Origin: Acephala macrosclerotiorum
Taxonomy: Eukaryota > Ascomycota > Leotiomycetes > Helotiales > Mollisiaceae
Length of the DNA: 64,000 bases
Assembly: GCA_014904845.1 (NCBI GenBank)
Contig: MU119390.1
Location: 6,182-70,181, forward strand
Direction of reading: 5' to 3'
Each line of letters begins with the position of its first letter. Within the stretch, counting starts at the first letter, position 1. A program made the position numbers and the translations under genes. The notes beneath the pieces are model-generated. The model saw only the letters and a program-made list of their open reading frames with translations, had not been told where the DNA came from and did no database searches. This document shows, piece by piece, positions 21,432 through 33,001 of this stretch.

Positions 21432-24011
21432 CTATTCCTCTGCATCTTCGCTACCAACAACAACTCGAATGGTTCCTCCGCTGGCACCCCGTGAGCCCTC
21501 GCCACGAATGCTCTTCACCACACTGTTTCGGACACTCTTTTTACTCAGGCTCAAGCTCTTTCCTTTAGCACTGCGTTGGCTGGACTCGGATGCGACAATA
21601 GTCATGCTCGAATTTCTGGACGAGAGTTTCGTCTGGCCCTTTCCATAAGTCTTCATCGAGCTAGAGCTAGCGGTAGCTTTGAAGGTCTTCTTGATAACTC
21701 TCTTTGTACTAGTTGCTCGTCGAACGTTGAGGAGTGAAGTTGAAACAGTCTTCTTGATGGTTTTGGCGGCACCGGTGACCATCTTCATGCTGGCCGATGA
21801 AGTAGATCTCTTCACTCCTGTAGCTTCCTTCATCTTTCTCTTCTTTGGGCTACGCTCTCCTTCGTCGTCCATGCCGAGGATCTCCTTTAACTTTCGCTTT
21901 CCAGCCTTAACACCAGCCTTCACTACATCCTTGACGCTCTCCTTTACTGGTTTGACGTCCTTAGGTTTGGGGCCAAGCACACCACGGCAGTTGGCGCTGC
22001 CACATCGACACTCCTGGACGTTCTTGGCGGAGAACGGGTCAAAGTTGTAGTCATAAGTGAGCTCGTCGCCAGTCATGATGGGATTGTCTCCAGCGAATAG
22101 TGCCATACGTGGCTTTCCCCCAACAATCCACTTGACCATTCGGCAATTGGGTTTGCAGGAATGGTTGACAAATCTAGCAATGCTTCCTTTGGTTGCATCA
22201 ATGATCATACTTTGATCAAATGACATCAGGTAATAGCACTTCGTATTCCAGTTAGCGGTGCTCATTGTGACCCGGGGCTCAAACTTACATCGTTATCCTT
22301 GTAATCTTCATTCATCCTTCGATCACACTCCTCTTCAGTGATAATTTCTCCAGTATACTCGACAATGATCTGGTTGGCCTCAAAACAACGATTGCTTCGA
22401 ACACCGTAGCCACGGTCTTCCGTCTTGATGACCTCCACTCCAATTCTATACTTTCCACCAAGCTTTCTACGTTCCTGTAGATCGGCAAACGCACGATTCT
22501 TACAATGATCGCGGCCTGCTCCACAGTTGGTATCATCACACTCGTAGAGCATGATTCTGTTCTGGCAGTCCTCATCGCATCCACCATCAGGAGTGCAAAC
22601 GCACTTCGAGGAGAAGCTGTCGAAGAGGTTTGACTTTCTCCATAAGGCAGCAGCATCACCAACGAAACGATCTTTGACATTTGTTAGCCGAGGTTCTTAA
22701 TTACTCATATGGTATTAGGAACTTACTGCTCGAGGTCTTGCGCCACTCATCTGGCTTTGGTTGTCCTGGTGGCAGTGGGGAGCAGACATCGAAAGGTAGC
22801 TTGAAGTCTCTTCCGGCCTCTAATAGTCTCTGTCCATGCCACATAGGCAATGGCATGAAGCCATTAGGCTGGTAAGGGGCAATATTCTCCATGTCCTTCT
22901 GCTTGGCGGCAGAGTCGTTCTGGAACCAGTCGCGGTTCTCGGTGTTCTGGCCGGCATATAGACCTTTCTTCAGCCAAAGTTTCTCTCTCTTGCCCCCGGC
23001 CTTTTTCTTTTCCACTGGCTTCACTTCATCCTCCCTGGCCTTCTCTGGCGCCGGCGCTTCGACCTTCTTCTTCTTCCGAGGAGGTTCTGCAACTACCAGC
23101 TTGCCATTGCTCCAGACCTCGTGGACAACAGGCTGTGTATCGATCTTCGCAAACTCGGGAGTATCGGCAAGGTTTCTCAACTCTCGTTTGGCCTTCTTCA
23201 GACCAGCTAGAGTGTCTTCATTCTGTCCCCTTCTCTTGCCCAGGACACCGCTTAACTTCTTGGTGAAACTCTCAATCTTCTCTCCTGCCGCAGATCGCGT
23301 GGACCGACGGCGCTCAAGATCCAACTGCTTGGCAGACTTCGTGGGGGTTCCGTTCAGACCAATCTGACTCTTGGACTTGGGCAGGGCTTTGACGGTCCAC
23401 TGGAGATCTAAAGCCTTAATGCCATCGCTCACAAGTCTTTTGGCGTCCTTTTCAACTGTTTCGGTGGAGGAATTACCAGAAGCCAGCGCACCAACTAGTG
23501 TATCTCCTGATATAGTTCTTCGGCGTGTCTCAATGTCTCCAGTATCCTTCCTGAACTTCTTCGGCGCGTGGATAGCCGTGCCAGCCAGAACCTTGACATT
23601 GTAAGTACCGACACTTGTACGAACGCGTTTACCGCGCCCAGTAGACGGCTCGTCAGGAGCAGTGCGTGCATTTCGCTTCGGAGAGGTTGACGATACACTG
23701 GCACTGTCGCCAATGCTGGTTGGAGGTGTGGAGGAGGATGACGGTGCGTTCGAATTGTCGACGGTAATGGCGCTGAGTATTGAGTCGGATGAAGATGCTC
23801 GAGCTATTTCCACTCCAGCCATCGTGGGTTGGGGTGTTGCACTCATACTGAGGGCTGAGGGCGTGCTTTGTGCAAGTGAAGGAAGGTTGAATACGCGTGT
23901 GGGAGCTTGTTGTGATGGTTCGCGACTAGCCGGGAGATTGATAATGAGACACCGTAATGCCTGGGACGTGGGGTCTGACTGTGGTGCTGCAATTATTTGC
24001 AAAGACCTCAT
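21432..24011 (-). CDS. ASH1-type SET-domain histone methyltransferase
   Basis: A probable nuclear histone H3 lysine methyltransferase of the ASH1 class (H3K36 in characterised fungal members). Exons 24011-22727, 22671-22289 and 22238-21432 give 824 residues. The first 430 residues are disordered and basic (KKKKVE, KRGRQ-like patches). An AWS zinc domain follows (KCVCTPDGGCDEDC, ECDDTNCGAGRDHCKNRAF). Then comes a SET domain with EDRGYGVRS, FVNHSCKPNC and ELTYDYNF, and a post-SET motif CRCGSANCRG. The Lys/Ser-rich tail (about 190 residues) is unusual but has no domain I can name. Introns fall in phase and rebuild YKDNDCYYLMSF. There is no SRI or WW region as in Set2, which favours ASH1. The start is uncertain: MSATPQPTMAG about 55 codons downstream is also plausible. 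A TATTTAAAT box lies at about 24112-24120. Confidence 0.88.
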
Positions 24012-25933
24012 CAGAGACAAAGAAGTGAACAATTGGCAGTTCGTAGAAATTTTGTATTGAATTGTGTTTTCAAATACCGTTGTTTGGGTGTGGAAGAAGG
24101 AGGGGAGCGGAGTATTTAAATCGGTGGCTGGGAGCGAATAGAAGGACCCCAATTTGAGAGGAACTTTGACACAATGGCAACCTTTGTACGTGCCAGAGTC
24201 TAACCGGGCGATCGCGATAACCACAATAGTAGCAGCGACTTTTCGGCTACGAAAGAAATTCACGGTTAAAGGTTAAAGAATTGTGTATCGTGTTTTATTA
24301 CTCGTGAGGCTTCCCGCTTTACATGTTCCCACAGTACTTGAAAAGATCACTCCTATTGTCAAAGGAGCAAGTCTCAATATGATTCCACTCTTTAAGGGTA
24401 CATGTCTCGTCCTAGGTTAGTAGGTGTAAAACCCACATAGCTGGCAAGATCCCATTTACTGGAACTGAGAAACTTTCTTGGTTTTCTCGCTGAGAGGATG
24501 CGCGCATGCAAGTACTACTCAAAAGTCCTTCAGGATTAATGAAGTATCAATTCTGTGATCGTTGGTAGAAATTCTGCTCATAAGTGGGGTTTTCATTTGA
24601 GTTGAGCCCAGCTCGTCAGGGGCAAACACTTCAAGAGTATGCGAGGTTCAGCAACAGAAACTTCATTATTTTTTACGAAATTGATCAATCATGATGCCAG
24701 TATCATTATGGGAATGACTTTCGTTCTGTTGCTGCACAGATATGTTGTTCCAGAACTTGTGGAACAAGTAGCTCGGTTGATGATGAATTTTGCTCTAAGC
24801 GTCTCGCCATGCAATCGAAAATGACAAATTGAGTGCATTGTAAGCTAGTAAACTCTTAGATGATGCACGGGAGGGCCTGTGCTGGCAAAAAATCCGATTG
24901 CTGGCCAGTGCTGACAGGAGTGAACCGTTTTGAGATCCTCGAGATCGGAGCTGGAGGCGCACTTTCCGGTAGTGGATGTCTCTGGAGACCTCTCGAAAGT
25001 ATCCTCCTGAGATTTCTCTGCCATCATGCAGAATTTTTCAATCAACAAAGGCGCTTTCCTTAATGGAAGAGATAATCATCAAGGCGAACCTTCCGGATTA
25101 CGTGTTCCGCGCAGCGATCATATTTCTTTAAGTAAGATTACATTCTTCAGCGAACCTCGGAAACCTCGTTAGTATTGTACGCTCTCTACCATTGCATGCG
25201 TCTCTCTTGATACTCTACTCTTCCCGGGCCGTAGACTCCCCTCAAATACCGTACGATTATCTGATTGACGAAATAGTTAGAATTTTGCTAGGCTCCCAGG
25301 GAAGCAGTCCTACAGCTAGTACTCGAAAGCGGGGAGCTGTGACACCTGCATAGCCCTCACCATCTTCCATTCCAACCAGTTCAATCTCATAGGAATCTCC
25401 GTGCACAGGGAATATTCGAAAGGGAGAACTAATTTCCGTATCCTCGAATTGCTACTTTCCACAGGCTCTACAAGGAATCTCGCATCTAACGTGTTGGGCA
25501 AACATGCTTCCAGCCCCTGGCACGATGCAAGCCCCAAGCCAATTATCTGCCTACTGAGAATGCCTTCTGTACTCGCCAATCATGTCAGAGACAATACTTG
25601 TTGCAGCATCTGGGAATAACAGGATATCCTAAGCTGGAGACCAGCATGGATGTATACCTGCTGGCCTCAGCTGTAACGTATAGGTGGCCGTCAGACCACA
25701 ACAAACACCAAATTCCGAGCTGGAAGAGCGAAAATCGTCGGAGTAATATCTCAATGGTTGTCATACGATTGCCGGAAGAAATCATGCTTAACTATCTGGG
25801 GAAGGAGCACCCCTTCCCGCACACTTACTGTACGAGCGAAACACAAAATACACAAACGGACCAAAAAACTGCCAAGAATAGGCTCATACTTAGTGAACGC
25901 GCTCGCAGTAATGCCCCAATACTAACGTATAAT
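24012..25933. other. Promoter of ASH1-type gene, then uncoded DNA
   Basis: The first 150 bp carry the ASH1-type promoter. Beyond about 24300 composition drops slightly and no intact gene is seen. Minus-strand open frames at 25316-25579 and 25585-25785 adjoin in different frames and could be a decayed gene, but I recognise no family in them. Confidence 0.4.
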
Positions 25934-27002
25934 ATGAAGGCATCCTTCTATCCATTGTTACTGCAGACCCCGCATCCTCGACACTGTACCTTAACAAGAC
26001 GCAAACTATATTCTCGATCAACGTTGCAAACGACTCTAATGATACGTATTTGTATTTTGAATCAGCATATCGCCATGCTTGGGTTGGTATCGGAACCGGA
26101 CAGAAATGAAAAACTCATTAATGTTCTTCCTCTATTCCACAAGGAATGAATCAAGCACGCACGACCCTTCTTCTCCAATTTGACGGAACTGACACAGTGT
26201 AGAGGTTACTTTGAGTCCTCGGATTTCAACGTATGAGATTTACACCATTTTAAGAGCTTTTCTAAAGACATCCACAGCGGTTCTAACGAACCAAGATTTT
26301 CGAAGGATATCCGAGTCGAAGTCCTTACGGATACTGGCACGGATTGCAAAATGGCCGTTGGTGCAATTTGCCATAACTGTAGGAGCTGGAATAGAGGTTC
26401 CCTCGATGTCCTGTCCATTGCACAACCTTGGATGTACGCATTTGGATCAAGTGGAAATCTAGTAACTTCGGATTCTCCAACTGCCGGTTTGACACAACAT
26501 ACCACCTATGGTGAGCACTGCCTTGATCTTCCCTTTCATTTTTCTAACAGCAGAATAGGAAAATTCACAATGCATATGACGCAGGCCGCAGTTGCGGGAC
26601 AACTCCCTAATCCCACAAAGCAGATGTCAGGAGTCACTGTCGTAGGCAACCAGTACATCAAGAACGGTGATATAGTGGCTCCAATACATGGCCGGCTCAT
26701 GGCCGCACTAGTAATCATCTTTACGCCACTCCTCACATTACATCTACTCTCGGTAGTAATATTTGTGTGTGAATGGCTTCCTAGGCATCAGACTCGCGGA
26801 CTCGAAGGCACGGATTTATATCGCATATGGATGCTGCATCGCTGCCGTGTTCCTCGTCACAATCCCCCTGATGATTACGATCAAGAGACGGACAAGAACG
26901 GAGCATGTTAAGATCTCGAATCCAGTCGGGGTCGTACTGGTAGAGTGGATGGTGATCGACGAAGCGCGAGCACTGGGCGAAATTTGGTTGGATTCTTGCT
27001 AA
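25934..27002 (+). pseudogene. DOMON-cytochrome b561 pseudogene
   Basis: This is the remnant of a membrane protein with a cellobiose-dehydrogenase-like DOMON haem domain followed by cytochrome b561 helices. Pieces of the DOMON read in different frames: TLYLNKTQTIFSINVANDSN and ESAYRHAWVGIGTG before 26106, then MKNSLMFFLYSTRNESS after a one-base slip, then VEVLTDTGTD and CHNCRSWNRGSLDV. An in-phase intron (about 26513-26561) restores GKFTMHM. The first b561 helix (HGRLMAALVIIFTPLLTLHL) is followed directly by what looks like the last one (VNGFLGIRLADSK, AYGCCIAAVFLVTIPLM) in another frame, so the middle helices are gone. At least three frame breaks plus the deletion make it non-functional. Confidence 0.75.
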
Positions 27003-27699
27003 TGGCGACAAAGACAAGATCAGGAACGAGGAAAGAGCGTTGCATAGCTTAATAATGATAATACCTTATGACTTAAACGTGTTTTTCATCCTATTGAACT
27101 CTACCAGGAGACGTATGACGTCCTCAATTTGCGTTCTTCTTGTCATTTCCTTGACTGAGCCCGTCGCAGCACCTGTTTCCTGTTTGCTCAACTGGTCCGT
27201 TGCTCAGCGCCAAGACCACTGCAACTTATGAATTTCTGCTTGATGTAGTAGATGCTAGTCTTGGTTTTATCAGAGTCTAACGATGAGATGAACTGTTATT
27301 TGTTCAGATCGGTCCACATTTGTCAATAATCTTCACAGGTGAGTTTGGTCTTCTCCTTCCCCTTGAGGACACGGTTACCTTCGATGCGTCGCTTGACGAC
27401 GCTCGTGGGGGTGTCGATAGCGTTTAGTAGCGAGAGTTCGGTCGTGGGAGCCATCGCAGCGGCTGGCGTGTTGAGGGAGGCAAGGAAGGTAGAGGGAAAG
27501 CGGACTCGAGAGGTGGTGGAGAAGTGCTAGCATGGAGAAGCGAAGAAGGTAGGCGTTGGCATTCGTAGAGCGAGGACGGTCATCGCGGCAGACAGAGAAG
27601 AGGATGACTGCTGAAAGAGAAGGGGGCATTTTTGGTTGGAGTGATCTGGGGAGGATATTCTAGACATAATCAAAAATAAGAAGCATAGGTAAAATACAG
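27003..27699 (-). pseudogene. Decayed coding remnant, unidentified
   Basis: On the minus strand from about 27581 one frame reads MTVLALRMPTPTFFASPC, then a stop at about 27530-27528. It continues in the same frame through STTSRVRFPSTFLASLN to MAPTTELSLLNAIDTP and KRRIEGNRVLKGKEKTKLT, then stops near 27330. Codon third positions are C/G-rich like the living genes here and unlike the surrounding DNA. It resembles the 5' part of a gene, perhaps with a mitochondrial presequence, cut by one stop and lacking its downstream part. I do not recognise the family. The rest of the interval shows nothing. Confidence 0.35.
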
Positions 27700-28250
27700 C
27701 TTCACCCGCCTTTCTCATGGTCTTGAACTCCGACACCATTATAGTTTGTGAATACAAAGTTTTAGGGACCCCTGATAAAGGCTACAAGCAAGCCCACTCT
27801 TGCTCCAGTAGAAGTAGCATAAGAACAGTCGAGAATGTTTTTATCCGCGCCAAAGACTTCTTTCAACGCTGCCTCAATATTCTCGGCGGGATACAGTCTG
27901 TCGGCTAAGTATGAGACAGCTATATCGTAGAATTTTGATACTACAAAGATACGAAGTGCCTTTCGCCGTGTAAAAGCAAGCTTCGTCAACTTCTCGAACG
28001 CTACCGTCGACTTCTCGATCGACCATCTATTGAGAAACCTAGCCATGATAATCAGCCCCCCTCTCCCCTAAAATTAGTAGATTTATTTAAACATTGAGAT
28101 GATATACCTAAGCTAATACCAAATGCCACTTTGGAAAATTGCTACAAAGGATTTTATAAATCGATACGGTTTTCAATAAGTTTCGTGAGTCTAAGCGGTA
28201 ATACACCTCGCATGCCACCCCTATCGATAAACAAAACGCTAATTCCAGCC
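27700..28250 (-). pseudogene. Patatin-like phospholipase pseudogene
   Basis: On the minus strand, broken by stops and indels, the pieces of a patatin domain appear in order. The oxyanion motif is degraded: SVLFIDRGGMRGVLPLRL, where the family has DGGGxRG. A nucleophile elbow-like FGISLG follows, where GxSxG is expected. Then come NRWSIEKSTVAFEKL, LAFTRRKALRI, YPAENIEAALKEVFG and a frame-shifted NYNGVGVQDHEK. Stops such as TAA and TAG inside conserved blocks fit RIP-type C-to-T and G-to-A change. Patatin domains occur as lipases and as N-terminal effectors of fungal NLR proteins; the remnant is too short to tell which this was. Confidence 0.65.
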
Positions 28251-28356
28251 GTCGGGGGATTGATCCTTATTAATATATCATCCTTAAAGGCCTTCCCGCG
28301 TAAAAAACATATAAAGATATTGAGTATCTAAGGATCATCTGCCTAAGCTTCGCTAA

Positions 28357-28920
28357 ATGCTACAACGCAATTTCCCCATCATGTTCCCGGAAAGAGCTCC
28401 TAGCGCTGAAGGTCACAGTAGTCGTTTCTATCGCGATAATTTCCTTGTAATGATTGAGAAGGATAGAAACGTTATGTATAATATTGCAGGTAAAGCTTTG
28501 ACCATCGAGATGAAGGTCCGCAAGAAGGATGAGGGCGGGCTAAAGGATTTGCCGTGGACTTTTGTGGAGAGACATCCGTGGTGGGCGTTAGAGTATGAGT
28601 GGTGAGTGTAAAGCGTAAAAAATGGCGGCGAAGATTATAGCGGATATTGAGGGGATGGGTCCTAGTTTATATACTCGTGAGTTTATTCCCCTTTAATATT
28701 TTTCTCAAACACGTACTCATGTGTTTCTCGTGTAGGAAAACAGCAACATACGATTTCAATTCGGGAGTATGAAAGAAATAAAGACTCCTTGAAGTAGGCG
28801 AGGTGAAACGGCTCCATGTTTAAAGCCTCGATTCAGGATAACGACGAAGATATGCTTCGCTTTGTGCATTTACCTATGACAGAAGAGATCGAATAGAAGG
28901 AGTTGTACATGGACGGATAG
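28357..28920 (+). pseudogene. Mutated coding-like remnant, unidentified
   Basis: A plus-strand frame at 28357-28605 includes SRFYRDNFLVMIEKDRNVMY, KALTIEMKVRKKDEGG and LPWTFVERHPWW. After a stop, further pieces read ISIREYERNKDSLK and DNDEDMLRFVHLPMTEEIE, with stop codons that could derive from Trp or Gln codons. Composition is intermediate between genes and the AT isochore. It looks like a partly RIP-mutated gene, but I cannot assign a family. Confidence 0.3.
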
Positions 28921-29419
28921 TACAAAGAAGCGGTGCAACAAAAGTGCGTCTTTCAGATCGTGGGATAAGTGTTCCTTTGAGCAAGGAGTACAGCTATCAA
29001 TAGACAATTAGGGTGATAGGGCTTCGTTTGGGCGGAGTAACGTCGTTGATGATACTTATTCGTAAATGTGTTGAGCGCACCGCCGCTCTATTTTTAGTAT
29101 TGAAGAGTCTGTTGTTTAAGTTTACTTGTATGTTGGAATAGTGTCGGTGGTCGGTTGTGGTTTCGTCGACATTTTGGGGTTTTGTTCATAGGGTTGACCT
29201 AGAAAGCCTAGACGGGTCTGAGGGACAGAAATGCTGTACAGTGCCTTTCCAACCGCGCAAGGACTTAGGGATCGCGAACGATCTAGGAGCTCAAGCTACA
29301 CGGACATATAGAAAGAATTTAGTAGGAAGACTTCAAGTTAGTAGAGGAGGTAAAAGCCATTGTGGGATGATATTTTTAGAACCGGTAGGAATGAAAAGAA
29401 AGCTGACAAACGAGTCGAT
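28921..29419. other. Intergenic, partly mutated DNA
   Basis: No supported gene. One 89-codon plus-strand frame at 29157-29426 has no recognisable motif. Composition is mildly AT-shifted. Confidence 0.4.
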
Positions 29420-29422
29420 GTC

Positions 29423-29985
29423 CTAGAAAAGATGGAATACGAGTATTCGTTTATGCGAGAACGGGTCTTCGGTAGCAACCCCCCGTTTTCTCGAAGATTC
29501 TGGAGTCAGCCTCGGGTCAGGCCAAGTCTTCTCTCTAATATCCACACTCTCGTACCATTGCCCCATCATGTCTTCAAGCTTCTCGGCTTCTGTCTCTTGG
29601 GGTGTGTCCCAATCCCCACAACTACTTGTATACTCCCACGCCGGTGGAAGGGGGCATTCGAGAATCTTGTTGAGTGCGAGTGTCTCCATTCGTCAACATC
29701 ACCTGATCTTCACCTTGCACTACCTCCTGTCTAGCGCTCCAACCGGAAGAGAGTGGACCTAGTAGATCTTCCGCGTTCATGATCCCAGGAACATAGCAAG
29801 GTCCAGTAACCCGAGAGCCTTTCGCATCGTCTGGTCGCAAAATGAGGGGATAGTCACAGCTTAGAATGACAGTCACGCGGTCTCCGGGCCTAGCAGATTA
29901 AGGAACAATTCCAAAGTTACTCTTGGCTGTCTTAAAGAACAATTGGCCCTGAATCGCCCCCTGAATGTTGGTTGACAGCTGGGAT
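29423..29985 (-). pseudogene. HET-type incompatibility protein, C-terminal remnant
   Basis: On the minus strand the C-terminal region of a heterokaryon-incompatibility (HET) protein is readable in two frames. One frame gives QLFFKTAKSNFGIVP, a stop, ARPGDRVTVILSCDYPLILR, then GPCYVPGIMNAEDLLGP and WSARQEVVQGEDQVM. The other frame resumes with LPPAWEYTSSCGDWDTPQ and GQWYESVDIREKTWPDPRLT. The PGD...V.L...YPL.LRP...V.GxCYV.G.M order is what HET proteins show near their C-terminus. The catalytic-like N-terminal HET domain is not found upstream. One frameshift and at least one stop make this non-functional. Confidence 0.6.
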
Positions 29986-30948
29986 CCCATAACCGAATCG
30001 TTAAGGCTGTTTTAATTTCGTCCAAACTGGGCACGTTCTTGTGCGTCGAAGGTTGTGCGTCGAAGGTTGTTTCTCGGACATATATCCAGCTACAATCATC
30101 TCCTTGAAAGAATCATGGGCGCTAGATTCGTCTCTTCTAAATTCAGTCGTGGATGTGCTGCATCCACAAATGACAAAGTTCGCGAATCTCAGCATCTGTA
30201 GCGAGTGATAGGACGTGTTTAATGGTGAGACTGCTACCATTGTTCTTAACAGTCGGGAAAGCACTTGTATCATCTTCGTGCAGGCAAGCAAAGTCATGCC
30301 CTTGGTACTGAGCTGCTGCAATTGCATACAAGTATTTAGGCTGGTTTTTTCGCTTGGGTATTTTGATTTGTGTTCCTGTGTGGAGTTGCTGGCTGGTTGC
30401 GAGAGCTGGTTGCCGAGGCAGATTTGCCATCCCGTGTGGTAAAGCAGTCCGCTGCTTTTCAGAAAATATGTTCAAATGGGGCTGCCAAAATTGGACACGA
30501 TATATCGATAGTAGCCATTGCGAAAGATTTGAGGTAGGTAACACCAGTATGTGTTCAGTAACGTCGCAAATCGCAGATTTCTTGAGCTGATGCTCTGAAA
30601 CAATTGCTTTCGGTCTTGAGACAGGACCACTTCTCAATTATACATAATTCAACACTTTCAGCTCAACATCTGGTACTCCACCTCCACCTTTGTAAAACCT
30701 CCCCTCCTACTGCCCTTCTCTGGCCCTTTTATGATACAAAAGAAACAAGACTACCACCCAGTCTGGCTTGCTTCCCGAGACATAAACATACATTAGCCAT
30801 CCCCCAATACAGTAGTGGTATTATCATTCTCTTCCAAAGGGTATGAAGCGCCATTTTTCTTTTACCTATAATCGCAATATAAAACAATCGCTAAAATGCA
30901 CACACAAATACACTTGAAAAAAAAAAAAAAAGCTCAAATCGAAGAGCG
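29986..30948. other. Intergenic region with a 14-bp duplication
   Basis: A minus-strand open frame of 164 codons at 30143-30637 has no recognisable domain. GTGCGTCGAAGGTT is duplicated in tandem at 30041-30054 and 30055-30068. A run of about 15 A residues near 30917 lies just beyond the Erf2 stop, in the position of its 3' UTR. Confidence 0.45.
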
Positions 30949-33001
30949 TCAATTCGCAGCAGTCGAACTCCTTAATGCCGAAGGGCCCTGAAAGCCTCGA
31001 TCGGGAGGAACGGCTTGCATCTCCATATTCAAGCCGCCGCCTTGCGCCTCTTTCGTTAGAGGGGCTGTGCGCTTTCCTTTTCTCTCGCCGAATCGCTGAT
31101 CGCCTTCCTCGTACTTCGCTTTGAATCGGTAATAGGTAGGTGGTCGAGGTCTCCCGAGGACGACAGCCCAGTTCTTGAAGATGTTGCCTTGGGTGAAAGG
31201 TCGGTGGCGGTCCTTCTTGAGAAATTTGTGAGAATTGAGATACTCTCTTGTCGTTTCGCCGCGACCCATGAGGAAGAGATGGTATCCCATTAGCGCTGCA
31301 GGATATGGGAAGCCGAGAAATCCGTAGATGACCATTGCAAAGGGGACTCGAAAGTGGCTGATTGCAGCGCCGAAGGAGATGTGCTTCTGATTCATGTAGA
31401 CCAGAATTTGAGCAAGGCTTGCGCCAAGAAGGTAAAGACCGAGAAGTGTGGTGAAAGAGACAAATGTGAAGAAGTAGCGGTAGTTGCGTCGCCCAACACA
31501 GTTATTGAGCCAGACACAATGATGATCTTGAGTCTCAATGCAGTTGTCGCATATTCTGCAATGATGCCCTCGTGGTGGGCGCCAGATATTGCAAGTCTTG
31601 CAGTACTTGGTAGGGACTTCCATTGCAGCAGTCTTAGACTGTGCAGACTTGATCATTGTCCAATCATTCATAGGAGGGGCTAATCGAAGAAGGTCTTCAT
31701 TTTCCTCAGGAGGGGGCATTGGGTGGAGATTGCGGGGTAAAATCTAAAATCTGTTAGCATGCAGAACGGAAGCTTATCCCATACCAACTTACCCCTGGAT
31801 CGGAAACCGAAGCATGAAAGAAAGAAGATAGGCAGATGTAATCCAAGTAGGCAAACACAAGGGGTATCGCTGGGGAAATGTTGTGCCACAACCATGACGC
31901 TGAAAATATAAAGAAAAGAACTGATGGAATAACAACAAGGAGGCCAGTCGCTATGTTGATTGGTCTGTGTCGAGTATTCTGTAACCGGCCACCCCAGAAA
32001 AACATTGTATTTCCAGTGAAGTATTCGTGATTATTTCCTAGCTTTTGCTGTTTCGGAGGGGTTTTCGGTGCTTCAACTGGTGTCAGACCTGGCGACGACG
32101 CCGCTGAAGGTAACTTTTCTCGGCCTTGTGTACTTCGATTCGGGCTGTTAGGCGCAACGTCGCCTCGAGTGGGGAGCAAGAAGCTTGAACGGAATGATCG
32201 GGGGGATTTCGATGGAGTGGGGAGTCCATTTCCATTCTTGTAACTTTTGTCGATGTTGAGACTGAGGCCTTTCGTGTTCGCGGGATTTCGCTGGAGAGGT
32301 CGTACACTCTCAGAGAGACTGCCGGTGGGGTGATGACCTTGAGTTGGACTTGTATTGGCCGTCACTCTTTCCATCGTTTCCTGCTCTGTCATCTCGGTAC
32401 CCCGAGAAGGTGGAGGTCGATCATCTGGACCAGGACTTATTGTCTGCCTGGCAGTCTGATTCGAGTTGACACTTTGTCTGATACTGCTACCACCCTCCGC
32501 TGAACTGTCCTCGTTCATACCCTTCTGCCCCACTGTTGGCGGTCGAGATCCTCCTCGCTGAGCTTGTAGCCGTTGGGAACTCATGGGCCGGAAGAAGGCA
32601 TGAGATGTAAGGGAAGGTACATGAGTTCGACTCGTCGAGCTCTGTGGCCGCCCAGTTGATCCAGACACACTACCAAAGGCACTTACTCGGCTTGCAGAAT
32701 TTTGAGTGACATGCCCTCTTCGCGATGGAGGGGCCTGAGCCCATGCGCCGCGATGTGACGAGACTCCGGTGACTCCAGTATTCGGCCTCGAGGCGTTCGT
32801 TTGCATGCTGCGTCTTTGAGCAGGAATCTGAGCTGCGGACCGCCTTGCTGGATCTGCCACTTGTTCTCCTCCATCGTCCGAGGCGATATCGGTCATTCGA
32901 GAAGATAGAATGCTTCCTGCATCGCCAGCCTCGGACTGGGCATTGGGGTAGTCGTCGGTGTTCGGAGGCGCATTCGAGGTTGGATTGTCTGGAGAGGCCA
33001 T
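30949..33001 (-). CDS. DHHC palmitoyltransferase Erf2
   Basis: The catalytic subunit of the ER/Golgi protein S-acyltransferase that palmitoylates Ras in yeast with Erf4. Two exons (33001-31793, 31743-30949; phase-0 intron) give 667 residues. The first about 320 residues are disordered, Ser/Pro/Arg-rich. Two membrane segments follow (IATGLLVVIPSVLFFIFSA and IPLVFAYLDYICLSS). The cysteine-rich domain reads CKTCNIWRPPRGHHC, CDNC and DHHCVWLNNCVGRRNY, with the DHHC at about 476-479. Two more membrane segments and the TTxE motif (TTRE) follow, then NWAVVLGRPRPPTYY. All catalytic features are present. The long N-terminal extension is usual for filamentous-fungal Erf2. Confidence 0.92.

Noticed and set aside
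25316..25785. Minus-strand frames 25316-25579 and 25585-25785 as one broken gene
   Set aside because: The two frames adjoin and look somewhat protein-like, but I could not connect them to any family or find motifs, so I leave them unannotated.
28741..28920. Fragment with DMLRFVHLPMTEEIE as a CorA-like or HET-linked family
   Set aside because: Only a loose resemblance to phrases in such proteins; too short and too mutated to name.
30143..30637. 164-codon open frame on the minus strand as a gene
   Set aside because: No recognisable domain, no introns that would extend it, and it lies within a region of decayed genes. It might be another remnant, but nothing supports calling it functional.
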